From: OMOG01 sp041485845
Lineage (GTDB): Bacteria > Acidobacteriota > Terriglobia > Bryobacterales > Bryobacteraceae
Assembly (NCBI GenBank): GCA_041485845.1
Contig: JBGPKH010000093.1
Location: forward strand, 1 to 19,007
Reading direction: 5' to 3'
DNA: 19,007 nt
Shown: one piece after another, positions 7,036 to 14,902 of the stretch
Layout of the letters: every line of letters starts with the position of its first letter
Position numbering within the stretch: position 1 is the stretch's first letter
Notes under the pieces: model-generated
Database searches by the model: none
The model's input: only the letters and a program-made list of their open reading frames with translations
Told to the model about the DNA's origin: nothing
Program-made: the position numbers and the translations under genes

Positions 7036-9831
7036 ATGTTTCGAAACCGGCTCTTCTTCATCGTCATTCTTTGCCTTCTCTCAACGGCCAGTCTGCTGGC
7101 CCAACGAAACCGCATCGCCAAAACCGTCGACAACCGCCAGCGCGTATTCCTCGCCGGCAACGTCCATCCGCGGACCCGTAACGCCACCGACCAGGGTCCG
7201 GTGGATGCCTCACTGTCCCTCCCCCATGTAACCATGGTGCTGAAACAATCCGACTCCCAGAAGGCCGCGTTGGAGCAGCTTTTGGCGGAACAGCAGGACC
7301 CGTCTTCGCCGAACTACCATCACTGGCTGACGCCCGAGGAGTATGCGGACCGCTTCGGCGTGAGTCGGGACGATCTGGACAAGATCGTTGCCTGGCTCAA
7401 GGACCAGAACCTCTCCATTGTGTCCGTCGCGCGGGCGCGAAACTGGGTCGCATTCAGCGGCACGGCCGGCGAGGTCGCGAACGCCTTCGGCACGCGCATC
7501 CACCACTACCTGGTGGACGGAAGAGTCCACTTTGCCAACGCCACGGAGCCCTCGATTCCCGCCGCACTCGCCGAAGTGGTGGGCGGCGTTCACGGGCTCA
7601 CCGACTTCCGCCTGCGGCCGTCGAAGCGCTCGGCGCAACCCTTGCAGCCCAACTACAATTCCTCAAAGGGCAATCACTATCTGGCGCCCGACGATGTGGC
7701 CGTGATTTACAATGTTCAACCGCTGTACGACGCGGGAATCGACGGCGCCGGACAACAACTTGTAGTGGTAGGCCAAACGCAGATTAAGCTCGCGGACCTT
7801 CAGCAGTTCCGCAGTTTTTTCAACCTCGCCGGCAGCGATCCCAAGATCGTGCTGGTGCCCGACACGACCGACCCCGGAATCGTTAGCGACGATATGTCGG
7901 AAGCCGACCTGGATCTGGAATGGGCCGGCGCGGTAGCGCGCAACGCCACCATCACCTACGTGTATTCCGACGATGTGTTGACCTCGGTCAAGTACGCCAT
8001 CGATCAGAACATCGCTCCCGTGCTGAGCATGAGCTACGGCCTGTGCGAAGCGGAAACGCCGGCCTCGCAAGCCAGGGCGATGCAGTCCTGGGCCCGGCAG
8101 GCGAACGCGCAGGGCACGACCTGGATTACCGCTTCGGGAGATTCCGGCGCCGTCGATTGCGCAAGCGGGAGTTCGCGCGTCGCCGCCGGTCTCTCCGTGG
8201 ACCTGCCGGCAGGCCTCCCCGAAGTAACGGGAGTCGGCGGCACGACCTTCGACGAGGGAAGCGGTACGTACTGGAACACCTCGAACAACGGCAACAAAGC
8301 TTCGGTCTTGTCGTACATTCCCGAAACTTCGTGGAACGACGGTGCTGCCGATGGTTCGCCGTCGGCGAGCGGCGGCGGCGCGAGCACTTTCTTTGCCAAG
8401 CCGTCCTGGCAAACCGGGACGGGCGTGCCCAATGACGGCGCGCGCGATGTCCCCGATATCGCGCTCTCCGGCTCCGCCAATCACGACGGATATCTGGTAT
8501 ACACGGGCGGAACGCTCCAGGTGTTTGGCGGCACATCGGTGGGCGCGCCGGTGTTCGCGGGAATCGCGGGATTGCTGAATCAGTACCTGGTCGCCAACGG
8601 TTTTCAAGCGAGCGCGGGATTGGGCAACATGAACCCGCGGATCTACAGTCTGGCGCAAGCCACTCCCAGCGCTTTTCACGACGTCACCACCGGTGACAAC
8701 ATGGTGAGCCCATGTCCGCAGCGGTCGCGCAACTGCACCCTGAACCAAATCGGATACAGCGCCGGCGTGGGGTACGATCAGGTCACGGGGCTGGGGTCGG
8801 TGGACGCCCACAACTTGGTGCTGGCATGGCACACCAACGCGGCGGCCGCGCGGGCCAGCGCCGCCATGGATCTTACGGCGGACGCCGGCAGCATCCTGCC
8901 TTCGGGCCGTTCCACCCTGACCGCCACCGTGAAAGGTTCCAACGGCACGACGCCCACCGGGTCGGTCGTGTTCTCCCTGGGAAGCACGTTGCTCGGCGCC
9001 GCCACGTTGACCGGTTCCGGCGGTGTGGCCAGCGCTACTCTCACGGTGAGCGGCGCGCAATTGACCGTGGGGGCATCTACCATCACGGCACAGTATAGCG
9101 GCGATGGGTTCTTTAACAGCGCCACGGCGTCGGTGACCATCGCTCTAACCGTGACCCCATCCGGGCCGCCATCCATTTCGGGTCTGGCCAATGGCGCATC
9201 TTTCCAGCGGGCGTATGCGCCGGGAATGATTCTCACGGTCTTCGGCTCGCAACTGGCGCCGACGGCCGTGAGCGCCTCCGGGGTGCCTCTGCCCGCCCAA
9301 CTGGTGGGCGTTTCGGCGACCATCAACGGTGTCGCGGCGCCGCTCTATTACGTCTCGCCCGGACAGTTGAACATCCAGATTCCGTACGAGACGGCCACGA
9401 ATTCGACGGTCCTTCTCACCGTCAGGAACAACGGACAGATCGCGTCCGCCAATTTCCGCGTTGCGGCCGCTGCTCCCGGGATCTTCGCCGACCAGAACGG
9501 AGCTCCCGTCCCCAATACGACCGCCGTGCGCGGGCAGGTGATCACGATGTACGTCACCGGAGACGGCGCGGTGTCGCCGTCGCTTGCAACCGGTAGCGCC
9601 CCGGCCGCGGGCACTGCGGTGGCCAGTCTGCCCAAGCCCACGCAACCGGTCGTGGTGACCGTGGGAGGAGTCCCCGCTTCCATCCCGTTCATCGGCATTC
9701 CATCCGGCCTGGCGGGAGTCACGCAGATCAACTATCAGGTGCCGGCGCAAATCGCGCTCGGAACACAATCCGTCGTGGTCACGGTAGGCGGCGTTTCGAG
9801 CGCGCCGGTGAATCTGAAAGTGACGCAGTAA
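7036..9831 (+). CDS. Secreted S53 pro-kumamolisin peptidase with Ig-like and Solibacter C-terminal domains
   Basis: The protein has 931 residues. Domains in order are: signal peptide (1-22); pro-kumamolisin activation domain (~50-190, with the signature NYHHWLTPEEYADRFG from residue 93); S53 sedolisin catalytic domain (~213-600); bacterial Ig-like type-3 domain (~611-705); and a ~215-residue Solibacter-type C-terminal domain (TIGR03437-like, from ISGLANGASF at 714). The S53 triad is visible as Glu289 and Asp293 (E-x-x-x-D) and Ser501 in GGTSVGAP, with oxyanion Asp369 in SGDSG. S53 enzymes are self-activated and work at acid pH, which suits an acid-soil bacterium. The C-terminal beta domains probably serve in surface attachment or secretion. 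No clear ribosome binding site precedes ATG 7036. Confidence 0.93.
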   Translation: MFRNRLFFIVILCLLSTASLLAQRNRIAKTVDNRQRVFLAGNVHPRTRNATDQGPVDASLSLPHVTMVLKQSDSQKAALEQLLAEQQDPSSPNYHHWLTPEEYADRFGVSRDDLDKIVAWLKDQNLSIVSVARARNWVAFSGTAGEVANAFGTRIHHYLVDGRVHFANATEPSIPAALAEVVGGVHGLTDFRLRPSKRSAQPLQPNYNSSKGNHYLAPDDVAVIYNVQPLYDAGIDGAGQQLVVVGQTQIKLADLQQFRSFFNLAGSDPKIVLVPDTTDPGIVSDDMSEADLDLEWAGAVARNATITYVYSDDVLTSVKYAIDQNIAPVLSMSYGLCEAETPASQARAMQSWARQANAQGTTWITASGDSGAVDCASGSSRVAAGLSVDLPAGLPEVTGVGGTTFDEGSGTYWNTSNNGNKASVLSYIPETSWNDGAADGSPSASGGGASTFFAKPSWQTGTGVPNDGARDVPDIALSGSANHDGYLVYTGGTLQVFGGTSVGAPVFAGIAGLLNQYLVANGFQASAGLGNMNPRIYSLAQATPSAFHDVTTGDNMVSPCPQRSRNCTLNQIGYSAGVGYDQVTGLGSVDAHNLVLAWHTNAAAARASAAMDLTADAGSILPSGRSTLTATVKGSNGTTPTGSVVFSLGSTLLGAATLTGSGGVASATLTVSGAQLTVGASTITAQYSGDGFFNSATASVTIALTVTPSGPPSISGLANGASFQRAYAPGMILTVFGSQLAPTAVSASGVPLPAQLVGVSATINGVAAPLYYVSPGQLNIQIPYETATNSTVLLTVRNNGQIASANFRVAAAAPGIFADQNGAPVPNTTAVRGQVITMYVTGDGAVSPSLATGSAPAAGTAVASLPKPTQPVVVTVGGVPASIPFIGIPSGLAGVTQINYQVPAQIALGTQSVVVTVGGVSSAPVNLKVTQ

Positions 9832-9848
9832 GGCCCGGCCGGCCCTGA

Positions 9849-9880
9849 CCCCGGGCCCCCGGCCCCCGGCCCCGGCCCCC
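9849..9880. repeat. C-rich simple repeat, G-quadruplex-capable on the minus strand
   Basis: Just after the S53 stop codon the + strand runs through blocks of four or five C separated by GG or GGG. The minus strand therefore has at least four closely spaced G-runs, enough for a G-quadruplex. A ggccggcc palindrome lies just upstream (9837-9844). It sits between convergent genes (S53 peptidase + and FAD monooxygenase -), where it may hinder transcription through the junction. That role is inference. Confidence 0.65.
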
Positions 9881-9991
9881 ATAAGCGTTAATTAATGGCG
9901 CTGCCTGGGAGACTCGGTGAATCGAGCACACTCGCTGCTTCAGTTTTGCTTGAGGCGCGTTATATAAGCCGCGGATGCCACGCTGGGGGAA

Positions 9992-11191
9992 TCAAGCGAG
10001 GCCCAGAATGAGCCTCCTCGCCTGGTCGTCGCTCGGACCAAACGGCCCGAGTCCGATCGAGTCGGGGAATCCGCGCGGGTCGGACATCATCCGGGGGAAG
10101 ACCCGCCCGCGCCGCTCGTCGGCCTCGGGGCCAGGCGTCCACGTCAGCTCGGTCATCCAACCGAGGATGCGGTGAAGGGCCGAGTAGTACTCGTCGTGCT
10201 CCTTCGCGTAGCGATCGAGCGCGGTGCTCCAGTCGCCGTTCGCGCACAGCGCGCGCGAGAGATGCTCGACGTCCAACAGTGTCAGTGACAGTCCGCAGCC
10301 CCAAGACGGATCCGACGAGGCGGCCGCATCGCCGATCAAGGCGACTCCGTTCTTGACCGGCGACTCGACCCAGCGATCCGCGCCCTCGAACTCAGCGAGC
10401 GGGCCGATCGCCTCGGCGCCGGCGAACCACGATTCCGGGATGCCCGTCGCCAGGCAGAGCTGGATGAACTCGCGGATCTTGTCTTTGCCCGAAAGCCCCA
10501 GACGTCCAGCCACTCCGGGGTAGACGTAATACGTCCGCGCTCGCCGGCCGCCGAGTGGCGCCAGGAGCGTTACGCATCCAGGACCGAACGCGAGGTGGAC
10601 GGCGTCGTCGGGAACGCCGGCGCCTTGCATCAGCGTCCCGGCGATTGTCAGGAGGTCCGGGTTTCGTTGTACTTCGAACCCGCCCCATCCGCGAACCTGC
10701 GAAGCCCGTCCGTCGGCGCCCACCACCACTCGCGCACTCAGCGTGTGTCGCTCGCCTTGGTGCTCGAACGTCACGGTTGGAGCGCGGCCCGGTCCCGCAT
10801 CGACGCTGAGGACCGTCGCGCCGCGATTCACCTCGACTCCCGCGGCGCTCGCGCGTTCGAGGAGCGCTTCCTGCATGCTGGGGTGATAAATGTTCAACGA
10901 GACTTCGCCATGCGGGGTGGTCAGGTGCAGATCCCGGTTGTTGACCGGATTGCCGAACATGTAGGTGATCCAGGACCGCGGCTGATGGCCTCCGGCGGCG
11001 AGCAGGTCGTCTACGAGCCCCAATCGGCGCGCGGCCGCCACGCCCCACGGCAGCATGTTCTCACCGCGGACTCGATCCTTGAACCGGGTCTCTCGCTCCA
11101 AGACGAGGACTTTGTAGCCGGCACGAGCCAACTCTGCGGCGAGCGTCGATCCAGCGAGCCCGCCTCCCACCGTGATCGCGTCGAAGCTCAT
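9992..11191 (-). CDS. FAD-dependent monooxygenase/oxidoreductase (PHBH/UbiH-like fold)
   Basis: The protein has 399 residues and no signal peptide, so it is cytoplasmic. VGGGLAG (8-14) followed by an acidic residue (Glu32) is the Rossmann dinucleotide motif for FAD. RVRGEN (41-46) matches the conserved Arg region of this family. ADG (159-161) and GDAAASSDPSWGCGL (287-301) are the second and third FAD motifs of class A flavoprotein monooxygenases, halogenases and geranylgeranyl reductases. The substrate cannot be told. The ATG at 11191 has a good ribosome binding site (AAAGGA, 11199-11204 on the minus strand). It is a single-gene unit between a C-rich repeat and recombinase/antitoxin fossils, which raises the possibility of acquisition by transfer. 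Related families include tryptophan halogenases, but the halogenase WxWxIP motif is not seen. Confidence 0.85.
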   Translation of the reverse strand: MSFDAITVGGGLAGSTLAAELARAGYKVLVLERETRFKDRVRGENMLPWGVAAARRLGLVDDLLAAGGHQPRSWITYMFGNPVNNRDLHLTTPHGEVSLNIYHPSMQEALLERASAAGVEVNRGATVLSVDAGPGRAPTVTFEHQGERHTLSARVVVGADGRASQVRGWGGFEVQRNPDLLTIAGTLMQGAGVPDDAVHLAFGPGCVTLLAPLGGRRARTYYVYPGVAGRLGLSGKDKIREFIQLCLATGIPESWFAGAEAIGPLAEFEGADRWVESPVKNGVALIGDAAASSDPSWGCGLSLTLLDVEHLSRALCANGDWSTALDRYAKEHDEYYSALHRILGWMTELTWTPGPEADERRGRVFPRMMSDPRGFPDSIGLGPFGPSDDQARRLILGLA

Positions 11192-11198
11192 GGGAGTT

Positions 11199-11204
11199 TC
11201 CTTT
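11199..11204 (-). promoter_or_regulatory. Ribosome binding site of the FAD monooxygenase gene
   Basis: AAAGGA on the minus strand lies 7 nt before the ATG at 11191-11189 and fixes that start. It is one of the few clear Shine-Dalgarno sequences in the window; most other genes lack one. Confidence 0.6.
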
Positions 11205-11338
11205 ATCGGTCGCTAAAACGATAACAAAACACGGCTGAGCTGTACAAGGGCTCCTTCACAGCGGATCACAGCGGATTACCCGCCGAAAGTCGCTAAGGGT
11301 TCACCGGCACGCCTTGAGCTTCCGGGAATCCGGCGCTA

Positions 11339-11464
11339 CGTCCGCTTGCGGCCATTCCGGGCCGCGTGGTCTTGGCGTTCGAGTGCCCGGCCAGGAGCTG
11401 CGCGACCTCGATGCGCCCGCCGTTGGTCAGGTAATCTGTTATGGAAGGCGAGAGCCGTATGGCT
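11339..11464 (-). pseudogene. Remnant of a phage-type tyrosine recombinase C-terminus
   Basis: On the minus strand from 11442 the frame reads ITDYLTNGGRIEVAQLLAGHSNAKTT, very like the end of phage integrases (HTFRATGITAYL-NGG...A-LAGHS--TT-LYDR). Upstream, after a small frameshift, 11461-11444 gives HTALAF, matching the HTFRAT box but without its Arg. The catalytic Tyr segment after TT is lost. This is a short fossil of the recombinase catalytic domain; the rest is gone. It abuts the UPF0175 remnant, so both probably came with one integration event followed by deletion. Confidence 0.6.
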
Positions 11465-11652
11465 GTCGCGCCGGACGTCCTCGATGGTCATAGAGGCTCT
11501 GAATGCCGTGCGCCTTCAGGACGGGCGTGCGCCGTGGAGAGCTTGCCGGAACGCACCCCTTCCAGCGCCCAGGCCTCCAGGGCAGGCCGCGACAGACCCG
11601 TCGCGTCCTCCGCGAAGCGCCGCGACATATCCGCGGGAGGTTCCATAGTCAC
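11465..11652 (-). pseudogene. Broken UPF0175-family antitoxin-like gene
   Basis: The frame starting at GTG 11652 (or ATG 11646) reads MEPPADMSRRFAE, then LSRPALEAWALEGVRSGKLS, as in UPF0175 proteins, which are small predicted antitoxins. The expected middle (RRLLGF-T--EVDAF) is missing, and after frame changes 11522-11490 gives VLKAHGIQSLY and the next segment TIEDVRRD, both fitting the family C-terminus. The gene is therefore deleted and frameshifted. The GTG start overlaps the TGA stop of the phosphatase gene in a GTGA, so it may once have been translationally coupled to it. No PIN or other toxin gene is found nearby. Confidence 0.5.
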
Positions 11653-12443
11653 TTCCATCCCCCGGCGGGACGGCCCTCGGGGAGCCCGAAGGCTTTGCGC
11701 ACGTGAGTCGCGACGCCGGGAGCGCACCCGATCGCGGTGCCCCGGTCGATACGCCGTGAACCGTCGAGGGCGAAGAACGCGCCGCCCGATTCTTCGATGA
11801 TCAGCTTCAGCGCGGCGAGGTCCCAGACCTCGACTTTGGGCTCGAACCAGATCTCCACCTTGCCGGCCGCCACCAGGCAGGCGTCCAGCGCGCCTCCGTA
11901 GGAACGAACGGCCCACGTACGCTGCATGAGCTCCGTGACTCGCGGCAGGTGCGGGCGGGCCGCGGCGAGGTGCAGACCGTTGGGACTGAATACACAGGCG
12001 TCGATGGACTGGATGGACGACGCGTACAGGCGCTCCCCATTCAAATACGATCCGTTGCCGCGCGCCGCCCAATAGGTCTCGTCGAGCAGGGGAAAATGCG
12101 CCACGCCGGCGAGCGACTCGCCGGCTTCTTCGAGCGCCAGCAGGACGCACCAGAATCGGTTGCCTCGCACGAAGTCACGCGTGCCATCGATGGGATCGAT
12201 AATCCAACGGCGGCCGCTGGAGCCGGTCTTGGCGGCGCCTTCTTCCCCGAGGATGCCGTCGCCGGGGAACTCGCGCTCGATGGCCTCGCCGATGAGGCGC
12301 TCGTTTTCCTTGTCGGCGATGGTCACGGGTGACGCATCCGGTTTGGTCTCGGCGGAAATGCCGGCTGCGCGAATGCGCTTGGCGTTCTCACCTGCCGCCG
12401 CGGCGGCATGCCGGGCAAATTCGAGTTCTCGCTCATAGTTCAT
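11649..12443 (-). CDS. Inositol-monophosphatase family phosphatase (histidinol-phosphatase-like)
   Basis: The protein has 264 residues, the usual length of the family, with no signal peptide. Metal-binding motifs are complete: Asp44 in PVTIADKENE, Glu67/Glu68 in GEEG, DPIDGT at 83-88 and WDLAA at 207-211 (Asp208). The PDASPVTIAD start region is more like HisN-type histidinol-phosphate phosphatase than like SuhB or CysQ, so the last phosphatase step of histidine synthesis is a fair guess; inositol-1-phosphate or another sugar phosphate remains possible. No other his gene is in the window. It is divergent from the acylase gene. A UPF0175 fossil overlaps its stop codon by 4 nt. Confidence 0.88.
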   Translation of the reverse strand: MNYERELEFARHAAAAAGENAKRIRAAGISAETKPDASPVTIADKENERLIGEAIEREFPGDGILGEEGAAKTGSSGRRWIIDPIDGTRDFVRGNRFWCVLLALEEAGESLAGVAHFPLLDETYWAARGNGSYLNGERLYASSIQSIDACVFSPNGLHLAAARPHLPRVTELMQRTWAVRSYGGALDACLVAAGKVEIWFEPKVEVWDLAALKLIIEESGGAFFALDGSRRIDRGTAIGCAPGVATHVRKAFGLPEGRPAGGWK

Positions 12444-12554
12444 CGACTACTATGATGCTCCACAGGACAGGGGCCGAGGCAATCCGCGGAAATGCGGGCC
12501 CTGCGTGGCCGGCGCCGGTTGCGTGCTTAACCGATCTGGAGCCGGTTCCGGCGA

Positions 12555-12640
12555 CCGCTCTCCCTCACGGTCGTGGCTTCCGAAACGCTTGGCCGATAGC
12601 GCGGGACCTGTCACTGAGGTCACTGAGCCGCGGGGTGGAT
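12555..12640. repeat. Possible degraded copy of the palindromic repeat, plus a 9-bp tandem repeat
   Basis: Bases 12555-12580 share ctccct, ggtcg and ggct in the right order with the left arm of the 6827 repeat, and gagccgcg near 12625 matches the right arm, at wider spacing. Within this stretch gtcactgag is repeated in tandem at 12610-12618 and 12619-12627. The tandem repeat lies just upstream of the acylase promoter and could be a regulator site. The repeat relationship is tentative. Confidence 0.3.
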
Positions 12641-12664
12641 ATCAGGGTGAATGGGTGATCTAAT
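12636..12664 (+). promoter_or_regulatory. Promoter of the acylase gene with near-leaderless start
   Basis: TGGATA at 12636-12641 (four of six to -35) and TCTAAT at 12659-12664 (five of six to -10) are 17 bp apart. Transcription would start at about 12671-12672, on the ATG itself. This favours 12672 over the in-frame ATG at 12651, which would fall between the -35 and -10 boxes. Confidence 0.5.
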
Positions 12665-12671
12665 TGAACCT

Positions 12672-14834
12672 ATGTTCCGCTTCTTCTTGCTGGCAGCCCT
12701 CGCCGCAGGGCCGGTGTTCCCGGCCGGGACGGCCACCGCTCCCCGGGAACTGGCGCGGTCGGTCACGATCTATCGCGATACCTACGGCGTGCCGCATATC
12801 TACGGCAAGACGGACGCCGGCGTGGTCTTCGGGCTCATGTATGCGCAAGCGGAGGACAACTTCTGGCAGTTGGAAACGGATTTCATCCGGATGATCGGGC
12901 GGTCTGCCGAGCTGGATGGGGCTCGCGGGCTGGCCGGCGACGTCCTGGTCCGCGCTTATGAGAGCGAAAAGCGCGCCAAGGAGGACTACGAGCGGGCCAC
13001 GCCGCAGCATCGCGCGCTGTGCGACGCCTTTGCCGGCGGCTTGAATTACTATCTCGAAAAGCATCCAGAGGTCAAACCGCGGCTGATCACCCGGTTCGAG
13101 CCTTGGTTCATCCTGGCGGAGGAGCGCCGCGGACCGGCGGGGACTACGATCACGGCGGCGGAGCGGCAGAGGGCCTTCCCGGGTCTGGCGGGTCCGGTGG
13201 AAACGGGGGCGCTGGACCCGGAAGAGGGCTCCAACATGTGGGCCGTCTCGCCCCGCCGCACGACGACCGGGCATGCGATGCTGCTGATCAATCCGCACGT
13301 GGGCTTCTTCGGCGGAGGACAGCGGTATGAGGCCCACCTACACAGCGGCGAGGGGCTGGACGTGTCGGGCTTCGCGATCCTGGGCACACCCTATATTCGT
13401 TCCGGCCACAATCGCAACCTGGGCTGGAGCCACACCAACAACTACGCGCCAACCGCCGATGTCTATGTGGAGGCCTTCGACAATCCGAACGACCCGCTCT
13501 CCTACCGGTATGGAACGGGGCACCGGAGAGCGATCGAGTGGAGCGACGAGATTCGCGTCAAGACGGACAAGGGCGTGGAGATCCAAACGTTCCGGTTCCG
13601 CAAGACGCATCACGGGCCGGTGCTAGGGATGAGGGCAGCCGCGAGCGGTGTGACGGAAGGGCTGGCGGTGCGCGCCGTGGCGGCAGGAGGCGGCGTGATG
13701 GCGCAGCGCTGGGCCATGGCGAAGGCGCGCAATCTGCGCGAGTTTCAAGCGGCGCTGGCCAAGGTGACGCTGACCGGATCGAACACGATCTATGCGGACC
13801 GCGCGGGCAACATTTACTATCTCCACGGCAACGGCGTTCCGCGGCGATCCGCGAAATTCGATTGGCTGAAGCCGCTGGACGGCAGCAATCCGGAGACGGA
13901 ATGGCAGGGACTGCACAGCCTGGCGGATCTGCCGCAGGTGCTGAATCCGACGAGCGGCTACGTGCAGAACTGCAACTCCACGCCGTTCCTGACGACGGAT
14001 GGCGACGACAATCCGGTGAAGGAGAAGTATCCGGCATACCTGGCGCCGGAGCCGGATACTCCGCGGTCGCAGCGCGCGCGCGCGATTCTGAGCGGAACGG
14101 GGAAATTCACGTTCGCGCAGTGGACGCGGCTGGGGCTGGATTCGAAGGTCGGGCTGGCGGCGACGCGAATCCCCGAGTTGCTGTCGGTCTACGGAAAGCT
14201 GGAGCAGGCGGATCGGGCGCGCGCCGGGCGGCTGGCGGAGGTGGTTGGGGTGTTGAAGGGATGGGACCAGGTGGGGCGCCACGACTCGTTGGCCACCACG
14301 CTTTTCGTCCGCATGGAGATGCGGGCGATCGAACTGCGGCGGAGCGATGCCGGGAATCCGTATCTGCTGGTGACGGCGCTGGAGCAGGCGAAGTCGGGAC
14401 TGGAAGGGGTTCACGGGACGTGGCGCGTGCCGTGGGGCGAGGTCAACCGGCTGCAACGGGTGCACACCAGCGGGACCGAAGAGCCGTTCAGCGACGAGAA
14501 ACCGAGCGTGCCGGTGGCGGGAGCGCCGACCTTCACGGGGACGATCCTCACGTTCGGCGCGCGTGCAGTGGCGGGGCAGAAGCGCTGGTACGGCACGGTG
14601 GGGGACACTTACGTTTCGGTGGTGGAATTCGGCAAGAAGCCGCAAGCGCGATCACTGCTGGTGTTCGGCCAGAGCGCGGACCCCAAGTCGCCGCACTTCT
14701 TCGACCAGGCCCCGCTCTACTCGAAGCAGGAGTTCAAGCCGGCGTGGTTTGAGCTGAGCGAGATCAAGGGGCACCTGGAGCGGGCGTACCATCCGGGGGC
14801 AGGCTCGCCAAAGCGCGAGTGGGTTGGGGACTAG
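12672..14834 (+). CDS. Secreted penicillin/acyl-homoserine-lactone acylase family Ntn-hydrolase
   Basis: The protein has 720 residues with a signal peptide (MFRFFLLAALAAGPVFPAG). VTIYRDTYGVPHIYG near residue 33 is the classic start of the alpha subunit, and MYAQAEDNFWQLE follows. Gly-Ser187 in EEGSNMWAVS is the autocleavage site and N-terminal nucleophile of the beta subunit. GWSHTNNY and THHGPVLG follow as in the family. These enzymes are cut in the periplasm into two chains and hydrolyse amide-linked acyl groups: penicillins, cephalosporins or acyl-homoserine lactones (PvdQ type). The substrate cannot be read from sequence; quorum-signal degradation or peptide/amide scavenging are both possible. 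The last codons (EWVGD-stop) run into a G-rich tandem repeat. Confidence 0.9.
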   Translation: MFRFFLLAALAAGPVFPAGTATAPRELARSVTIYRDTYGVPHIYGKTDAGVVFGLMYAQAEDNFWQLETDFIRMIGRSAELDGARGLAGDVLVRAYESEKRAKEDYERATPQHRALCDAFAGGLNYYLEKHPEVKPRLITRFEPWFILAEERRGPAGTTITAAERQRAFPGLAGPVETGALDPEEGSNMWAVSPRRTTTGHAMLLINPHVGFFGGGQRYEAHLHSGEGLDVSGFAILGTPYIRSGHNRNLGWSHTNNYAPTADVYVEAFDNPNDPLSYRYGTGHRRAIEWSDEIRVKTDKGVEIQTFRFRKTHHGPVLGMRAAASGVTEGLAVRAVAAGGGVMAQRWAMAKARNLREFQAALAKVTLTGSNTIYADRAGNIYYLHGNGVPRRSAKFDWLKPLDGSNPETEWQGLHSLADLPQVLNPTSGYVQNCNSTPFLTTDGDDNPVKEKYPAYLAPEPDTPRSQRARAILSGTGKFTFAQWTRLGLDSKVGLAATRIPELLSVYGKLEQADRARAGRLAEVVGVLKGWDQVGRHDSLATTLFVRMEMRAIELRRSDAGNPYLLVTALEQAKSGLEGVHGTWRVPWGEVNRLQRVHTSGTEEPFSDEKPSVPVAGAPTFTGTILTFGARAVAGQKRWYGTVGDTYVSVVEFGKKPQARSLLVFGQSADPKSPHFFDQAPLYSKQEFKPAWFELSEIKGHLERAYHPGAGSPKREWVGD

Positions 14835-14898
14835 GGGTTGGGGATTAGGGGTTGGGGATTGGGGGGATTTGGGGTTGGGGATTGGGGATTAGGGGTTG
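14821..14898. repeat. Telomere-like G-rich tandem repeat between convergent genes
   Basis: About 78 bp built from GGGG blocks separated by ATT, ATTA or TT, i.e. imperfect repeats of GGGGATTA and GGGGTT. Every G-run is on the + strand. There are more than ten G-runs, so the strand could fold into one or more G-quadruplexes. The repeat begins inside the last codons of the acylase and ends 5 bp before the stop codon of the ankyrin-type gene, filling the convergent junction. No ordinary hairpin terminator is seen there, so it may act as a transcription or replication barrier (inference). Confidence 0.85.
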
Positions 14899-14902
14899 GC
14901 GG

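Noticed and set aside
7663..9060. Minus-strand open frame of 465 codons opposite the S53 gene
   Set aside because: Low-complexity Arg/Gly/His composition; the sense strand has complete S53 catalytic motifs.
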